From Russula earlei (lineage: Eukaryota > Basidiomycota > Agaricomycetes > Russulales > Russulaceae), in contig JAGFNK010000105.1 in the NCBI GenBank assembly GCA_025769875.1, positions 62,001 to 126,000 of the forward strand: 64,000 bases of DNA, in the 5' to 3' direction. A model generated the notes under the pieces. It was not told the origin of the DNA. It did not search any database and saw nothing but the letters and a program-made list of their open reading frames with translations. The first letter of the stretch is position 1; every line of letters starts with the position of its first letter. Position numbers and translations under genes: made by a program. This document shows, in pieces, positions 54,889-64,000 of the stretch.

Positions 54889-55080
54889 CTAGGATTTTTC
54901 CACCCCAGCTTGGCCTGAAAGCCCCAGCTTTGGCTTGGCCCAAGGCAGCTTTGGCTTGGCCCAAGGCAGCTTTGGCTTGGCCCAAGGCAGCTTTGGCTTA
55001 CTAAAATCCCAGGCTGGGCCAAAACCATCAATTACAGCTTGGCTCCAGCTTGGCTTGCCTGGGCCATGGCTTTTGTACAT
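54889..55080. repeat. GGCTTGGCCCAAGGCAGCTTT tandem repeat
   Basis: Three or more copies of a 27-bp unit lie at about 54930-55010, within a GGCCCAGCTTGG-rich stretch. Similar GGCCCAG-rich DNA recurs at 56270-56360. It may be the end of a small repeat family. Confidence 0.7.
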
Positions 55081-56649
55081 AAAAAAAATGTCAATTCTGC
55101 AGGTTGGTTGCTGATGATAGTATGGGAAGATACTAAGCTACTCAGACCAATACATTGTCTCCTCATCGTCAATCAGTAGTAGGGCTGTGCACCATCTGTA
55201 TTACAGCCATGGCCATACAATGCACAGTAGGTTGATGGATACGTGTGACCATATACCATCCATATACTGAATACTCTTGAGCTCTGATAGTATGGTAGCA
55301 ATATGGCCATATTATGGTCAATGGAAATGTCTTCATGTGCAAAATTCAATATAATGTACTACAGCCAACATTGCAGTGCAGCTGTGGCCTGCACACACAT
55401 GAGATGAAAGGGACAGAGAGGAGCAAGGTTGCTCCCTGGAACACAACACATGTGTGAGAGAGAGTGTGTGTGTGTGAGTGTTCTTGAAGGAATGGTTCAC
55501 AGGCAGATGAGAAGTTTATCACAGAGGCAAAAGCTCTTGATTCAATTCTCCTGAGCTACTGTACAAGATGGTAGCTACTTAAATACAAAAGTGCTACTCA
55601 AGAGTCCTGTTCTTCCCACCACAAATCTGCAAGCATGAGGTGATGACATTGGGGGCAAGATGCTAGGGCAGTGAGCCCTCACATGTGTTGATGATGATGT
55701 GTCTGTGTCATCCAGGTCCATGTGTAGACATGTGGCAGGTGAGGATGATGCTTAAGGACAAGTGGGCTGGAGCCAAGGCAAGTGACGTTGACAGTGATTG
55801 ATTTGAGCCATTGTCATAGTCTGCTGACATGGGGTGAGGACTGCAGCAGGGATTTCATCGAGAGGTGAGTGCACAAGAAAGGAAGAGGAAATGAAGGGAG
55901 AAGGGAGAGTGAACATGTGGTGTGGGAGGGGGCTGGCACAGTGTCTGACAAAGAGATAGAGAGAGAGCTGATATCCTTGACAAGTTGTTTGACTGTGTCA
56001 GGAGTGGACATTTTGGATGCAGAAGGGGGAGGAGTGCAAGTTGACAATGCAAAGATGAGCATTGGGCACATTGACATATAGGCCACCATGACTTACATTG
56101 TACATGTACTTGAGCAAAAAGGAAGGTTGAGAGGGAAGCACAGATACGATGATGAAAAATGACAGGGAACAATGGTGTGTCCATGCAAAGTTGATAAATT
56201 AAAGTTTGATGATTACCCCCCAAAAAAGGTCAAAGCCATGACTTGACAGCCCAGTTTTGGCTTTTCAAATCATAGGCTGGGCCAAAGCTGTCATGAAGCT
56301 GTCACTTTGGCCCAGCTTGGCCCAGCCTATTTCAGCCTGGCTTGGCCCAGCTCATGGCCTGAAGCCAGGAGAGGCACAACCCTACCTCAAACTCTACAAT
56401 TACATGCTTGAGCTCTTGGTGGTGCTGGTGATGGAGTTGGCAGTGCTGGTGACAGAAAGAGGTGGCAACATAGGTGACTGACATGACAGCTGGCATAGCA
56501 GGTGCTAAGACAGCTGAGGTGGAGGTGAGGTGACAGTGGTGGTTAGCACCATTGGCAATGCTAGTGATATGGTGGACAGTGCTGAGGTGGATGGTGCTGA
56601 AGCAATGATGCTGGGCAAGGCCAAGATGGAGGCTGGTGCCATGTCACAC
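55081..56649. other. unassigned repeat-like region
   Basis: No confident gene. TAGGGCTGTGCAC at 55180 and GAGGCACAACCCTA at 56371-56384 are roughly inverted and resemble hAT ends, but flanking 8-mers do not match. A GT/GA microsatellite lies near 55450-55480. A minus-strand frame (56089-55814) reads SKMSTPDTVKQLVKDISSLS, unrecognised. Positions 56405-56640 are GTGGTGCTGGTGATGG-type low-complexity DNA related to the interior of X2. Confidence 0.45.
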
Positions 56650-57008
56650 AAGTCAAGGAGAATAACATTGCACACAATAACTCTTGGGTCAAAATGCTAT
56701 TGGGTTGTCTCAACACAGCCCATGGCTGCAATTTGAGGGGGGAGATAGGAAGATAGACTATGATTTATTGCGGTAATTTGTCTCACACAGATGTGCAGGC
56801 TGCCTGCATCCAGCTTCACTAAATCCTGCTCAAATCCCACAAAAGAAGGTGGAGATTCCTAGCCCTCATTAAGCAGATTCAGGAGATGTAGGTTCTATTG
56901 AAATTGGTGCAGAATTGAAGGAGATATTTGCCTTGCATGTTGAGGGGAGATTTTGCCCCAAATTTGTGGATCTTCAAGCTTCACCAACTGCACTAAAGAT
57001 GGCAATAA
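56650..57008 (-). mobile_element. single diverged arm of element X
   Basis: About 360 bp related to the right arm of X1 and X2 (AAAATGCTAT ... ACAGCCCATGG ... CCTAGCCCTCATTAAG ... GGCAATAA), with many substitutions and the same low-complexity DNA before it. No partner arm is in view, so this is an old, truncated copy, which shows that the family is not limited to X1 and X2. Confidence 0.75.
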
Positions 57009-57743
57009 GTAATCCCACTGGTGATTTGGGGCAACTCATGTTGCATCTTAGGTTACATAACTTGGGAACTGAGCTGCCCTCTCTTAAGTATTCAACTAAT
57101 TTCTAATTGTTTGGGTTGAGATATCTACAATAATGTGATGCATGAGGATAGGGCAGCAACTCAATCACTTGTTTTAAAATGATTGGTAATCTGAGCTGAG
57201 TTGATTCAGTGATCAATACTTTCATTGACCACTGAGTTGAGTTTCAGGGACTTGACTTATCCATTCTTGTCTGTTGTGTGCGAGAGAACTGGCAAAAATG
57301 AGAATGAAGTACACATGCAACTTGTGTCACGAAAAGCGAGTGGAAACTTGAGAGGACTGACACATTGGGCACAGAGGTTGCTTAGGACCGGGACCATGGG
57401 GGAAGGAGCAGTAGGAAGGACAGAGACGAAGAGGAAGAACGGAGCCAACTTGGCCACTGAGAACGTGCTCAGCCTCTCGGAAGACCGTCATGTTGCGCTC
57501 ACGGCTCTCAAGCCTGCAAGCCCGGAAATATCAATCTATCAAAGTACTGATAGATCATGATGTGATTAAGCGGATCCCTCTACTGTTGACCACGTTCAGG
57601 AGCGGGCTCACCAGGAGTATAAGAGCCAATGCCTGGATTCCCTCCAGCGGCGCTCCTCTTTGTTTCGCGCTTGGTACTGGTTACCAGCCAACAGCATTTC
57701 TCCACCGCTTTCCGACTTTCATTTTCAATCGACGATAATCACA
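57009..57743. other. intergenic, upstream of secreted protein gene
   Basis: No recognised gene; the open frame at 57225-57560 has no known domain. A possible TATA box (AGTATAAGAG) lies near 57615, about 130 bp before the secreted protein start. Base composition shifts here toward that of the host segments. Confidence 0.5.
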
Positions 57744-58205
57744 ATGCGCACATCCACTATCGTCGCCTTTATCTCCCTCGTCATGGGGGTCGCCCCGTCT
57801 TTCTCGCTTCCTTCAATCTCGGTTAGGTGCGCCCACTCCCTCGAGTTCTATTACATCCCTTAGCTTACTTTTTGTTGTAGATCTAATCCGTCCGGAGGAT
57901 CAGACGATCGACGCCACGGTCGCACTTCTCAGAATGACAGCCAGAATGTGCCCCCCATTACAAATGGAGACATGAATTTGTACGGGCACTATGTTGAAAT
58001 CGGGAATCCCGATCGTGGGATATCGCTCCCTCTCCATCTCGGTGCTCCCCCGAATATGGTTCTGCAAGGGACAGGGCGTTATCCATTGATGGCTCCAGTT
58101 TCGCGTCCCCCGAATCAGAGTCCCCAGAATGAGAATCACCCGACTCAGAATGGGAATCACCCCCATGGGAATCCCCCGAATACTTCTAGGAACTCCCACG
58201 CCTGA
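57744..58205 (+). CDS. small secreted protein, paralogue of the gene at 2944
   Basis: Predicted 135 residues from two exons (57744-57826 and 57881-58205). The 54-bp intron has GTGCGC donor and TTGTAG acceptor, phase 2. Signal peptide MRTSTIVAFISLVMGVAPS is followed by a Ser/Arg-rich stretch, a short region with GDMNLYGHYVEIGNPDRGI, and a Pro/Asn-rich repetitive tail (PNQSPQNENHPTQNGNHPHG). No cysteines are in the mature part. It shares leader sequence, intron position and phase with the gene at 2944-3285, but the mature regions differ greatly, a pattern common in fast-evolving secreted proteins. Function is unknown. Confidence 0.72.
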
Positions 58206-58641
58206 AGTGCGCGAGGCAAACCATGCCCTCAACGCTGGAGCTGACGAAAGGCGCACGCTTCCGCAAGATGATTTCGTCCGGGCGCTTAGAGGCGGATACA
58301 ATCTGACACCTGATGATGTACCAAGGTGATGACTCGTTCTCGGTCTTAATATAATGTCTTCTTAACCTCACCATCTTGATGAATATAAAATGAGCGTGGA
58401 TAGACGACATGCTGCATGTGTCGATATGCTGCATCGCTTCTGGAATGATATGCCAGATATGGGCGTTCGCCCGAGGGGTAGGTGAGTACAGAGACGAGCG
58501 AGGGAACGGCAATAACGGGCGAGAACGAGAGTGTGGGTGAGATGAGGAACGAGCCAACGGCGGCAGCACGCGTGGACAAGATTTTTATTTATTTTCTGAG
58601 ATTCTAATGTCCAAGTTTCAAGGCAACTGAGATATGGCAGT
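58206..58641. other. intergenic between convergent genes
   Basis: 3' flanks of the secreted protein gene (plus) and the zinc-finger gene (minus). No supported gene. Confidence 0.45.
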
Positions 58642-59761
58642 TCAGATTGAATAGATAACAAGGGAAGTGTCTGATGAATGACGAGGGGACCAACAGAGCA
58701 ATCTATGCAGATGTCCGGGAGACGGGAGACGGCGTTCGTCTGTCCCTTCCGCTCTCCCCTTCCGTATTCCGGTCCGACCGGAGGAGGCATAACGTACTTC
58801 GCCGCCCCTCAAATCCACCCAGCGTGTCGCAGGCCCACGCCGCACACGCACGCACTCTACTTCTCTCGGAGGGCGGCGGCACGCGCGACGACGGCGCATA
58901 GAACACGGCCGCTGCCTCTTCTTCGCTCTCCGAGCCGTGCCCGGGCAGCATCAGCGTCGCGCCCGACGTCCAAAAAACTCGAATACGAGTCGACCATGAC
59001 GCGACCCGTGCGCGAATCGACCGAGAGCACGCGGTGTCCACCGCCGGCGGGCGCCGTACCGCGCCGGGCCAGCTGCTGCTTGTTGTTGGGGAGGAGGAGG
59101 AGAAGGGCCGAGAGTGGGGAACGCGCCCTCGGCAAGGCGCACCGCCTCCGCCTCCCTCTCGCGCGCCGCGGCCTCCTCCGCAAGCGTCTGGTCGCGCAGC
59201 TCCTCCAGCTGCGCGATGAGCGCCGCACGCGCGGGCAGGGTGAGGAGCGGTCTAGCGCAATGTGGGCAGAGGCGGTGTGGCGGGTGTAAAGGCGCAGAGG
59301 ACGAGGCCGCAGGCCGTGCAGAGTGGCGTATGTTCCGACAGGGCGTGCACGCGGGCTGCGGCGTGACCGGAGGAGTTAAAAGAGAAAAAAAGGGGATGAG
59401 GCCGACGACCGGGCGAGGATGAGCGAGGACGGATGTCCGTACGGTACGTAACCTGACCGAAGCATCCCTCGCGAGGATCGGCCTGGGGACCGGTGCCTGT
59501 CGCAGTCGTTGCCTTTTGGCTGCTTTTGTTATGGGACGGTTGGGTGGATTCAGAGGAGTTTAGGCCCGCGAGGGGTTCGTCCAGCCCGCGCACTGCGGCG
59601 CTGCGAGGAGGGTCGGGTGCGGCCGCCGCCATGGCTTTTCCCTTCCCCTTCCCCTTCTCTTTCCCCTTTTCCGGGTTTGCTGGTTGCGATGGGCTGGGCC
59701 GAATACGGTCGGACGGAAGGGACGCGTGGGAGGCCCAAGGTGTTACACGACGCGGTGGCAT
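58642..59761 (-). pseudogene. TRIP4/ASC-1-like zinc-finger gene with apparent frameshifts
   Basis: From the ATG at 59761: MPPRRVTPWASH, a Lys/Gly-rich stretch (GKEKGKGKGKA), SAAVRGLDE, then after a probable intron (about 59359-59454) RVHALSEHTPLCTACGLVLC. Then LHPPHRLCPHC one frame over, AALIAQLEELRDQTLAEEAA, GAFPTL, then HRVLSVDSRTGRVMVDSY, and finally REVECVRVRRGPATRWVDLR in another frame. These blocks match the C2HC5 zinc finger and C-terminal part of ASC-1/TRIP4 homologues, which act in a transcription and RNA-surveillance complex. At least three one-base shifts (near 59289, 59080 and 58870) break the frame in very GC-rich DNA. Either it is a pseudogene or the sequence has indel errors. 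Codons between shifts look conserved, which favours errors or very recent loss. Confidence 0.65.
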
Positions 59762-60629
59762 CGTTCCATATATCGTACATCCCTTATTTTTTGAGTTTAC
59801 GTGGACTGTGGGGTAGAAACGATCGGGAAGAAAACGAAGTGCACCAGTGACCTTTGCACGATGGAACCGTTGGTCAATGGAGAACCCTTTGAGACTATCG
59901 GTGAAAGAAGGATTGGGCATCCAGTCTGGATTGGGAAAATAGAGGGCCACTCCGGACCCGGTGCTTGAGAGAGAGGACACCACGGGATCGCCATCGACCG
60001 TTTTCTCCACCAGTCCTGGCGATCCCAGATATCAGCTTTTTTTTTTTCCGAGAGCGCTCGCGGGTTCGGTGGATGGCTCCCACGACCATACCATAACCAG
60101 TGCGTGGCACATGACTCGCACAGGTATTTGGGGTTAGGGGTAGGTCTCCTGGCCCATGGCCCAGCCCAAGGCACGGCATTTGTAGCAGGACAAGCTCGAA
60201 TACCAGTCACGGTGTAACTAACGAGCTCGACAGCTGTGATCAAGCTCGCTAGCTACATCGCTGTGTATTGACGATGCCTTGCCTCGGCCTGACAATTGTC
60301 GGTAAGAGTCTCACATGTATACGAGGCTCATATCTTTTTGTGATAATTTTCCCTCATCATTGGCACGTATGATTGCAGACGAGAGAGTGTTACAGTTCGT
60401 AGATTTCTCGTCTCCTTCTCTCTCACTGCCACGAGCGCCGGCCGATGGCATTTCCTGAGAGGCACGGACGACTCTGTCGGTGCTGGCCTCAACACGTCTC
60501 GCTCTGCCTCGTGCACAAGTTCGTCCTCCTACCTTCCATTTTGTATGCTGCCAAGCCTCGTGTAGCCGCCGTGGTAAAGCCATCGCCACAAGCGACAGGC
60601 GATACTCTGGTGCCCTCCCCAGCATCGCC
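59762..60629. other. intergenic, upstream of two divergent genes
   Basis: No supported gene. Minus-strand frames continue upstream of the zinc-finger gene start without a domain (KGFSIDQRFHRAKVTG). A polyT/A run lies at 60038-60049. Confidence 0.4.
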
Positions 60630-60899
60630 ATGCCTCACAGAGGTCGACCGCCGCCGGTCAAAGTCCCAGTGCAAGATTGGGGTGACCGCACAATTAGGCT
60701 CGGGAAGACATTACAACAACCGGACTTCGCGAAGATTCGGTTGACGACGAAATCGTCGAAAACGCATCCAGTTGAACGCAGAACTCCCCGAAGCGACCCG
60801 GCGCGCGACCGTCTCCTTAGTATTCTCGCCTGTCTTTCTGCGCTCCACGATGAAGAACACGGCAGTGGCCAGCTCACGCATATGCGGGGTGTAGCTTGA
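60630..60899 (+). CDS. hypothetical basic protein, possibly a first exon
   Basis: 89 codons from ATG to stop, starting MPHRGRPPPVKVPVQDWGDR and rich in Arg/Lys/Thr in the middle (LTTKSSKTHPVERRTPRSD). A GT at about 60810 (GACCGTCTCC) could be a donor leading to a further exon, so the C-terminus is uncertain. No family is recognised. The opposite strand is also open for 133 codons. Confidence 0.3.
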   Translation: MPHRGRPPPVKVPVQDWGDRTIRLGKTLQQPDFAKIRLTTKSSKTHPVERRTPRSDPARDRLLSILACLSALHDEEHGSGQLTHMRGVA

Positions 60900-62199
60900 A
60901 AGGGGGCCAGTTCGTCTTGCGTGGACTCTCTGGAAGAAAAATCAACGTACACGAGTCGGTGCGCGTGTACAGCAATGAGATGGAGGTGCGTTGGGTAACA
61001 CCATGTTGCGGCCTCGTCGTGAGGTTTAAGAGGCATGGACGAGATTGGCCCCGGAAGATTTGTGCGATTTTGGCGTCGTCCAGGGCGCGGCGTCTGAGGA
61101 CACCTTCACGGATGGAACCTCGAATAATAATTATTCAATTGGTGCGTAAGCTAATCTGTCTATTTTGTGTATTTATGGATTTTCGGGGACTCGCTGTTGT
61201 CCGACGTCTGTGTTCGTACCCGACCCAGTCTCGTCTTTGGCCATCAAGCTTGCCGGTACTGAGACTGCGAACTTCTCTCGTGAAGCGATCCTTTTCCATT
61301 GGTTGGCGTAGAAGTTGCGTGCACTTCTTATCCATCTGGTGTCGCAGCGAGATATGATTGTGGATGTCTTGTTGTGATATACAGTATCACGCCCATTCAT
61401 ATCTGATCCCGCGTCATTATGTGTGTGGACGCGGCTCAAGAACCGCGTGACGTTGGTTATGGAGTGAACGCGGGCGTGGCAAAAACGTTACCTGTATTAC
61501 GGGAGCTGTTTTCTGCATTGGGTTCAAGATATGACATTATGTGAGTAATGAATGGTACGGCGTCTAGGGTGCTTGGAGTCAAATAACGATACGAGAGGAG
61601 GCCGCTCAAGAAAATATTCTTCAGACTTCTGTTACTCCTTCCGAGAGCTCATCCAGCACTTGGCAGGCATGGGGCTCAAAGTGATCAAACAGGCGCAGAT
61701 CCTTCACAGCGGTGAATGTGATTGTGTGAATTCCAGCCATTCCATGTCACCTTTCCGGTCTGATTGTGATGTCAAAGGTGGACAGGAAGAGACTAAAAGT
61801 GGAGATAGGCTGGACGGATCGGGGCGAGATCGAGGGGATCGGAATTGAAGGCGAAGGCAGTCAGTCGGAGAAATGTAACCGGTATCGGGAATATTCCGAA
61901 ACAGTTACTTCATCCCTGACCCGCCTAATCCTTTTCTTGCACTATTTCTTGACGTTGTTGTGCTTGTCAACCCTCAGGCTGTCCTTCAGTTGTCCGTGGT
62001 CAAGCTCGCCTGTGATCCCGCCTGGCCAAACAGACTCTTCACGCATAAAGATGGTGTATTCAGAATTGAGACCGATAAAGTGGCAAATTCTCTCTCACTG
62101 GCCTTCCTCGATTTACCTGTGCAGATTCGTTCGGTGTCGAACCGAGTCAGCGTCGGGCGCTCTTTCTGCAGACTGCACCCCTCCTAGCTGTGTTCCGCA
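60900..62199. other. no confident gene
   Basis: Short frames on both strands. Two stretches look protein-like but are isolated: plus 61420-61540 (VDAAQEPRDVGYGVNAGVAK) and minus 61745-61620 (TITFTAVKDLRLFDHFEPHA). They could be exons of unrecognised genes. Confidence 0.35.
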
Positions 62200-62520
62200 C
62201 TGTTTTCGTGTTTTGTGTCCGTGATTGTCGTGATGCGCATGACATCAGAGTCAGTACTAGTAATGGTTTCACGAAGAGCATGTATACGCACTTGGATCTT
62301 CGCGAAATTGTCCGCGAGCGATCGGAGATCCTTGCGCATTTTTGCCCATTAGAGGGCGTTTCCCGCGCAGAGGCGAGGTCTCCCTCAAGTTGACGACTTG
62401 ACGTGATGCCAAAAAGGAGAGGTTGTAAATGGAAAGACCAAGCTGGGTCTTTACCCTCACCGCTTGTTTCTCCAGCGCCGCAATGTGATGACCTCATTTT
62501 CCCTCCAAGTTGCGGAGGTA
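62200..62520 (-). pseudogene. second SMC2-like coiled-coil relic
   Basis: The minus strand gives NLEGK, a stop, HIAALEKQAVRVKTQ, then after a possible intron QLEGDLASARET and, with a shift, MRKDLRSLADNFAKIQVRIH. This parallels the relic at 54406-54888 (QKQAVKVKTQ) and the expected SMC2 coiled-coil order. LGLSIYNLSFL also matches LGLCIQNYSFL in the intron-like part of the other relic, indicating a shared gene-derived origin including intron sequence. It is about 100 codons and broken. Confidence 0.45.
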
Positions 62521-62849
62521 CATCTACTCTACTCCTGATAACAAGCTCAAATTACTGTATCGAGTTCAAGTCTTCTTCCCTCGGCTGTCGAAAAACATCT
62601 TGAAGGTTCTCAAATGGCATTCCAGGTGTGGCCATAAGTGGTGCATGCTTCATTTATCTAAGACCTTGAGTATGTATGCTTAATGTGGTGCCGAGCTGCT
62701 AAATTTCGACGAAAATGAGGTCACATCAAGTGGTTGCGTTAGTTATACAAACAGTCGCATACATCACTATCTCACTCGGCTATAGCCGACTTTATCTCAC
62801 ATTGCCCCACATTCAGGTTGCAGCCCACTCCTACAACAACACTAATATC

Positions 62850-63482
62850 ATGCCGAAAGGCCCCTTCTCTCGCTTTCATAAATGTGCCGAAAAAAGGAGT
62901 GCAAAAGATGTGCACACCACTGCCATCACCGGGTTAACCCTCTCACTCTCCATCCTCAAAGAGAGTGCAGATGCAATTCCTCCTCCAGCAGGATCCATCA
63001 TTAAGGGAACTCTCAGCAGGCTACTCCAAGTTGTTGACATTGTCCAGGTAATCTGTCTGACTTTGATAGCTGAGAAAGGATCTAATAGAATGATACTCCA
63101 GACCATGATGAACAACATCAACAACATTGATCAACCGATGCACCATATAAAGCGCCTTGAACAATCTATTTTCAGGCCACTCATAGGAAGAAAAGATATC
63201 CCAGAATCTGTCATCAATTTAGTCACTGATTTCTCCAAGTAACTCTCTGCTTGCTTCCAAATTTGAGCATTTCATTAGAACTTTTCCTAATTCAGGTCTC
63301 TTGAAACCATCATAAATGACCTGCAAGAGATCAAGTCATGTGGAAAGTCAACCAGATTATTTTGTAGTAGAGAAGATGCTGCCTTCATCCAGTCCCAAAT
63401 ACAAAAAATCACTGCCCTCATCCAAGACTTTCTTGCAAGTTGTTCCTGGTCATACATATTTAACAGCTCTGATATCCTGTGA
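62850..63482 (+). CDS. MLKL/STAND-type N-terminal four-helix domain protein, partial
   Basis: Exons 62850-63238 and 63296-63482 with a 57-bp intron (GTAACT to TTCAG) give about 191 residues. The N-terminal helices TTAITGLTLSLSILKESADA, PPAGSIIKGTLSRLLQVVDI and AEKGSNRMILQTMMNNI, and IRRL-like IQSQIQKITALIQDFL, match the adaptor-like N-terminal domain seen before NACHT or kinase modules in basidiomycete STAND proteins (MLKL_NTD-like). A seven-codon stretch starting GTAATC after DIVQ may be a retained mini-intron. The frame stops at 63480-63482 within a perfect GTGAGT donor, so more exons are expected, but a fold-back element lies about 100 bp downstream and no nucleotide-binding module follows. 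It is truncated or cut by the window edge. Confidence 0.6.
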
Positions 63483-63579
63483 GTACAGGCTGAAGTTGGT
63501 ATGAGCAGCCTAATGGAAGGCACTGTGTGTTATTCTCCAAAATACCAAATGTCTCTCATTCATCTGAATCACTTACATG

Positions 63580-63977
63580 ACGGGCAGGAAGGGATAAGTC
63601 GACTCCGCTTATAGTCAACTCAGTGGATAATAAAAGTAAAATATTTCAAGTGCTGAGTAGGCTCTGTTGCGGCCACAAATTATATTACATAAGTAATGAC
63701 CTTAGTTGAGCACGAAAAATGTGACAAAAAAGGTTAAATATGGAGAGTCTACTCATTCCGGCACAACATTTACCCTAGCCTGGCTAAAAGTTGTGCCGGA
63801 ATGAGTAGACTCTCTATATTTAACCTTTTTTGTCACATTTTTCGTGCTCAACTAAGGTCATTACTTATGTAATATAATTTGTGGCCGCAACAGAGCCTAC
63901 TCAGCACTTGAAATATTTTACTTTTATTATCCACTGAGTTGACTATAAGCGGAGTCGACTTATCCCTTCCTGCCCGT
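63580..63977. mobile_element. fold-back palindromic element, 188-bp arms
   Basis: Left arm 63580-63767 and right arm 63790-63977 are gapless inverted copies with one mismatch by eye (TATGGAGAG against TATAGAGAG), around a 22-bp loop. Termini read ACGGGCAGGAAGGG. No coding capacity and no clear target duplication. It fits a MITE or fold-back transposon, or an inverted duplication. Confidence 0.85.
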
Positions 63978-64000
63978 TGTGTTAGGAAATTTGCCATGAG

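Noticed and set aside
55180..56384. Possible hAT element with TAGGGNTGTGC ends
   Set aside because: End similarity covers only about 12 bases and the flanking 8-mers differ; no transposase or internal repeats support it.
59252..60010. A 252-codon minus-strand frame starting at 60010
   Set aside because: The upstream 83 codons look non-coding; the homologous part begins at the ATG at 59761, and the frame runs through an intron near 59400.
1..64000. tRNA or rRNA genes
   Set aside because: No convincing cloverleaf or rRNA core sequence was noticed by eye; a covariance-model scan would be needed to exclude tRNAs.

Overview
The window looks like a repeat-rich stretch of an Agaricomycete (mushroom-forming basidiomycete) nuclear genome. 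The evidence is short 46-59 bp GT-AG introns, a DUF6532-type gene (a family common in Agaricomycetes), a chromodomain Ty3/Gypsy element, Copia, PIF/Harbinger, hAT, Tc1 and Mutator-like transposons, and an MLKL/STAND-type N-terminal domain gene. Apart from transposon genes, only a few host genes are supported. No bacterial, CRISPR or rRNA features were seen.

Layout. (i) 1-7.36 kb, left host edge: a DUF6532 gene split by a solo LTR, a small secreted protein gene (2944-3285, minus) and a five-exon single-pass membrane protein gene (5055-6435, plus). (ii) 7.36-14.2 kb: a decayed PIF/Harbinger element with a younger, apparently intact Harbinger inserted in its transposase gene. (iii) 14.2-35.06 kb: a five-level nest. 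A minus-strand Copia (A) is split by a hAT-like element, which holds a second Copia (B), which holds a Ty3/Gypsy chromovirus, which holds an intact Tc1 transposon. Flanking target-site duplications are readable for the four inner layers: TTGGTGAC (hAT), CCTGA (Copia-B), CTGTC (Gypsy) and TA (Tc1). (iv) 35-42.65 kb: LTR fragments followed by two adjacent elements with about 400-bp terminal inverted repeats (called X1 and X2 here) that carry Ala/Ser/Thr/Val-rich open frames. I do not recognise this family. (v) 43-57 kb: further decayed Copia and Mutator-like genes, each interrupted by solo LTRs with clean 5-bp duplications, two small non-autonomous elements inside LTRs, and an SMC2-like relic. 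(vi) 57-64 kb, right host edge: a second small secreted protein gene related to the one at 2944-3285 with the same intron phase, a TRIP4/ASC-1-like zinc-finger gene with apparent frameshifts, a second SMC2-like relic, an MLKL-like N-terminal domain gene, and a near-perfect 398-bp fold-back palindrome.

The region reads as a transposon graveyard between two short host segments. Two elements look recently mobile: the inner Harbinger (terminal repeats identical by eye over about 190 bp, two complete genes) and the Tc1 element (uninterrupted DD34E transposase). Exon boundaries were worked out by hand from splice consensus and reading frame. Family names rest on remembered motifs, not on any search.
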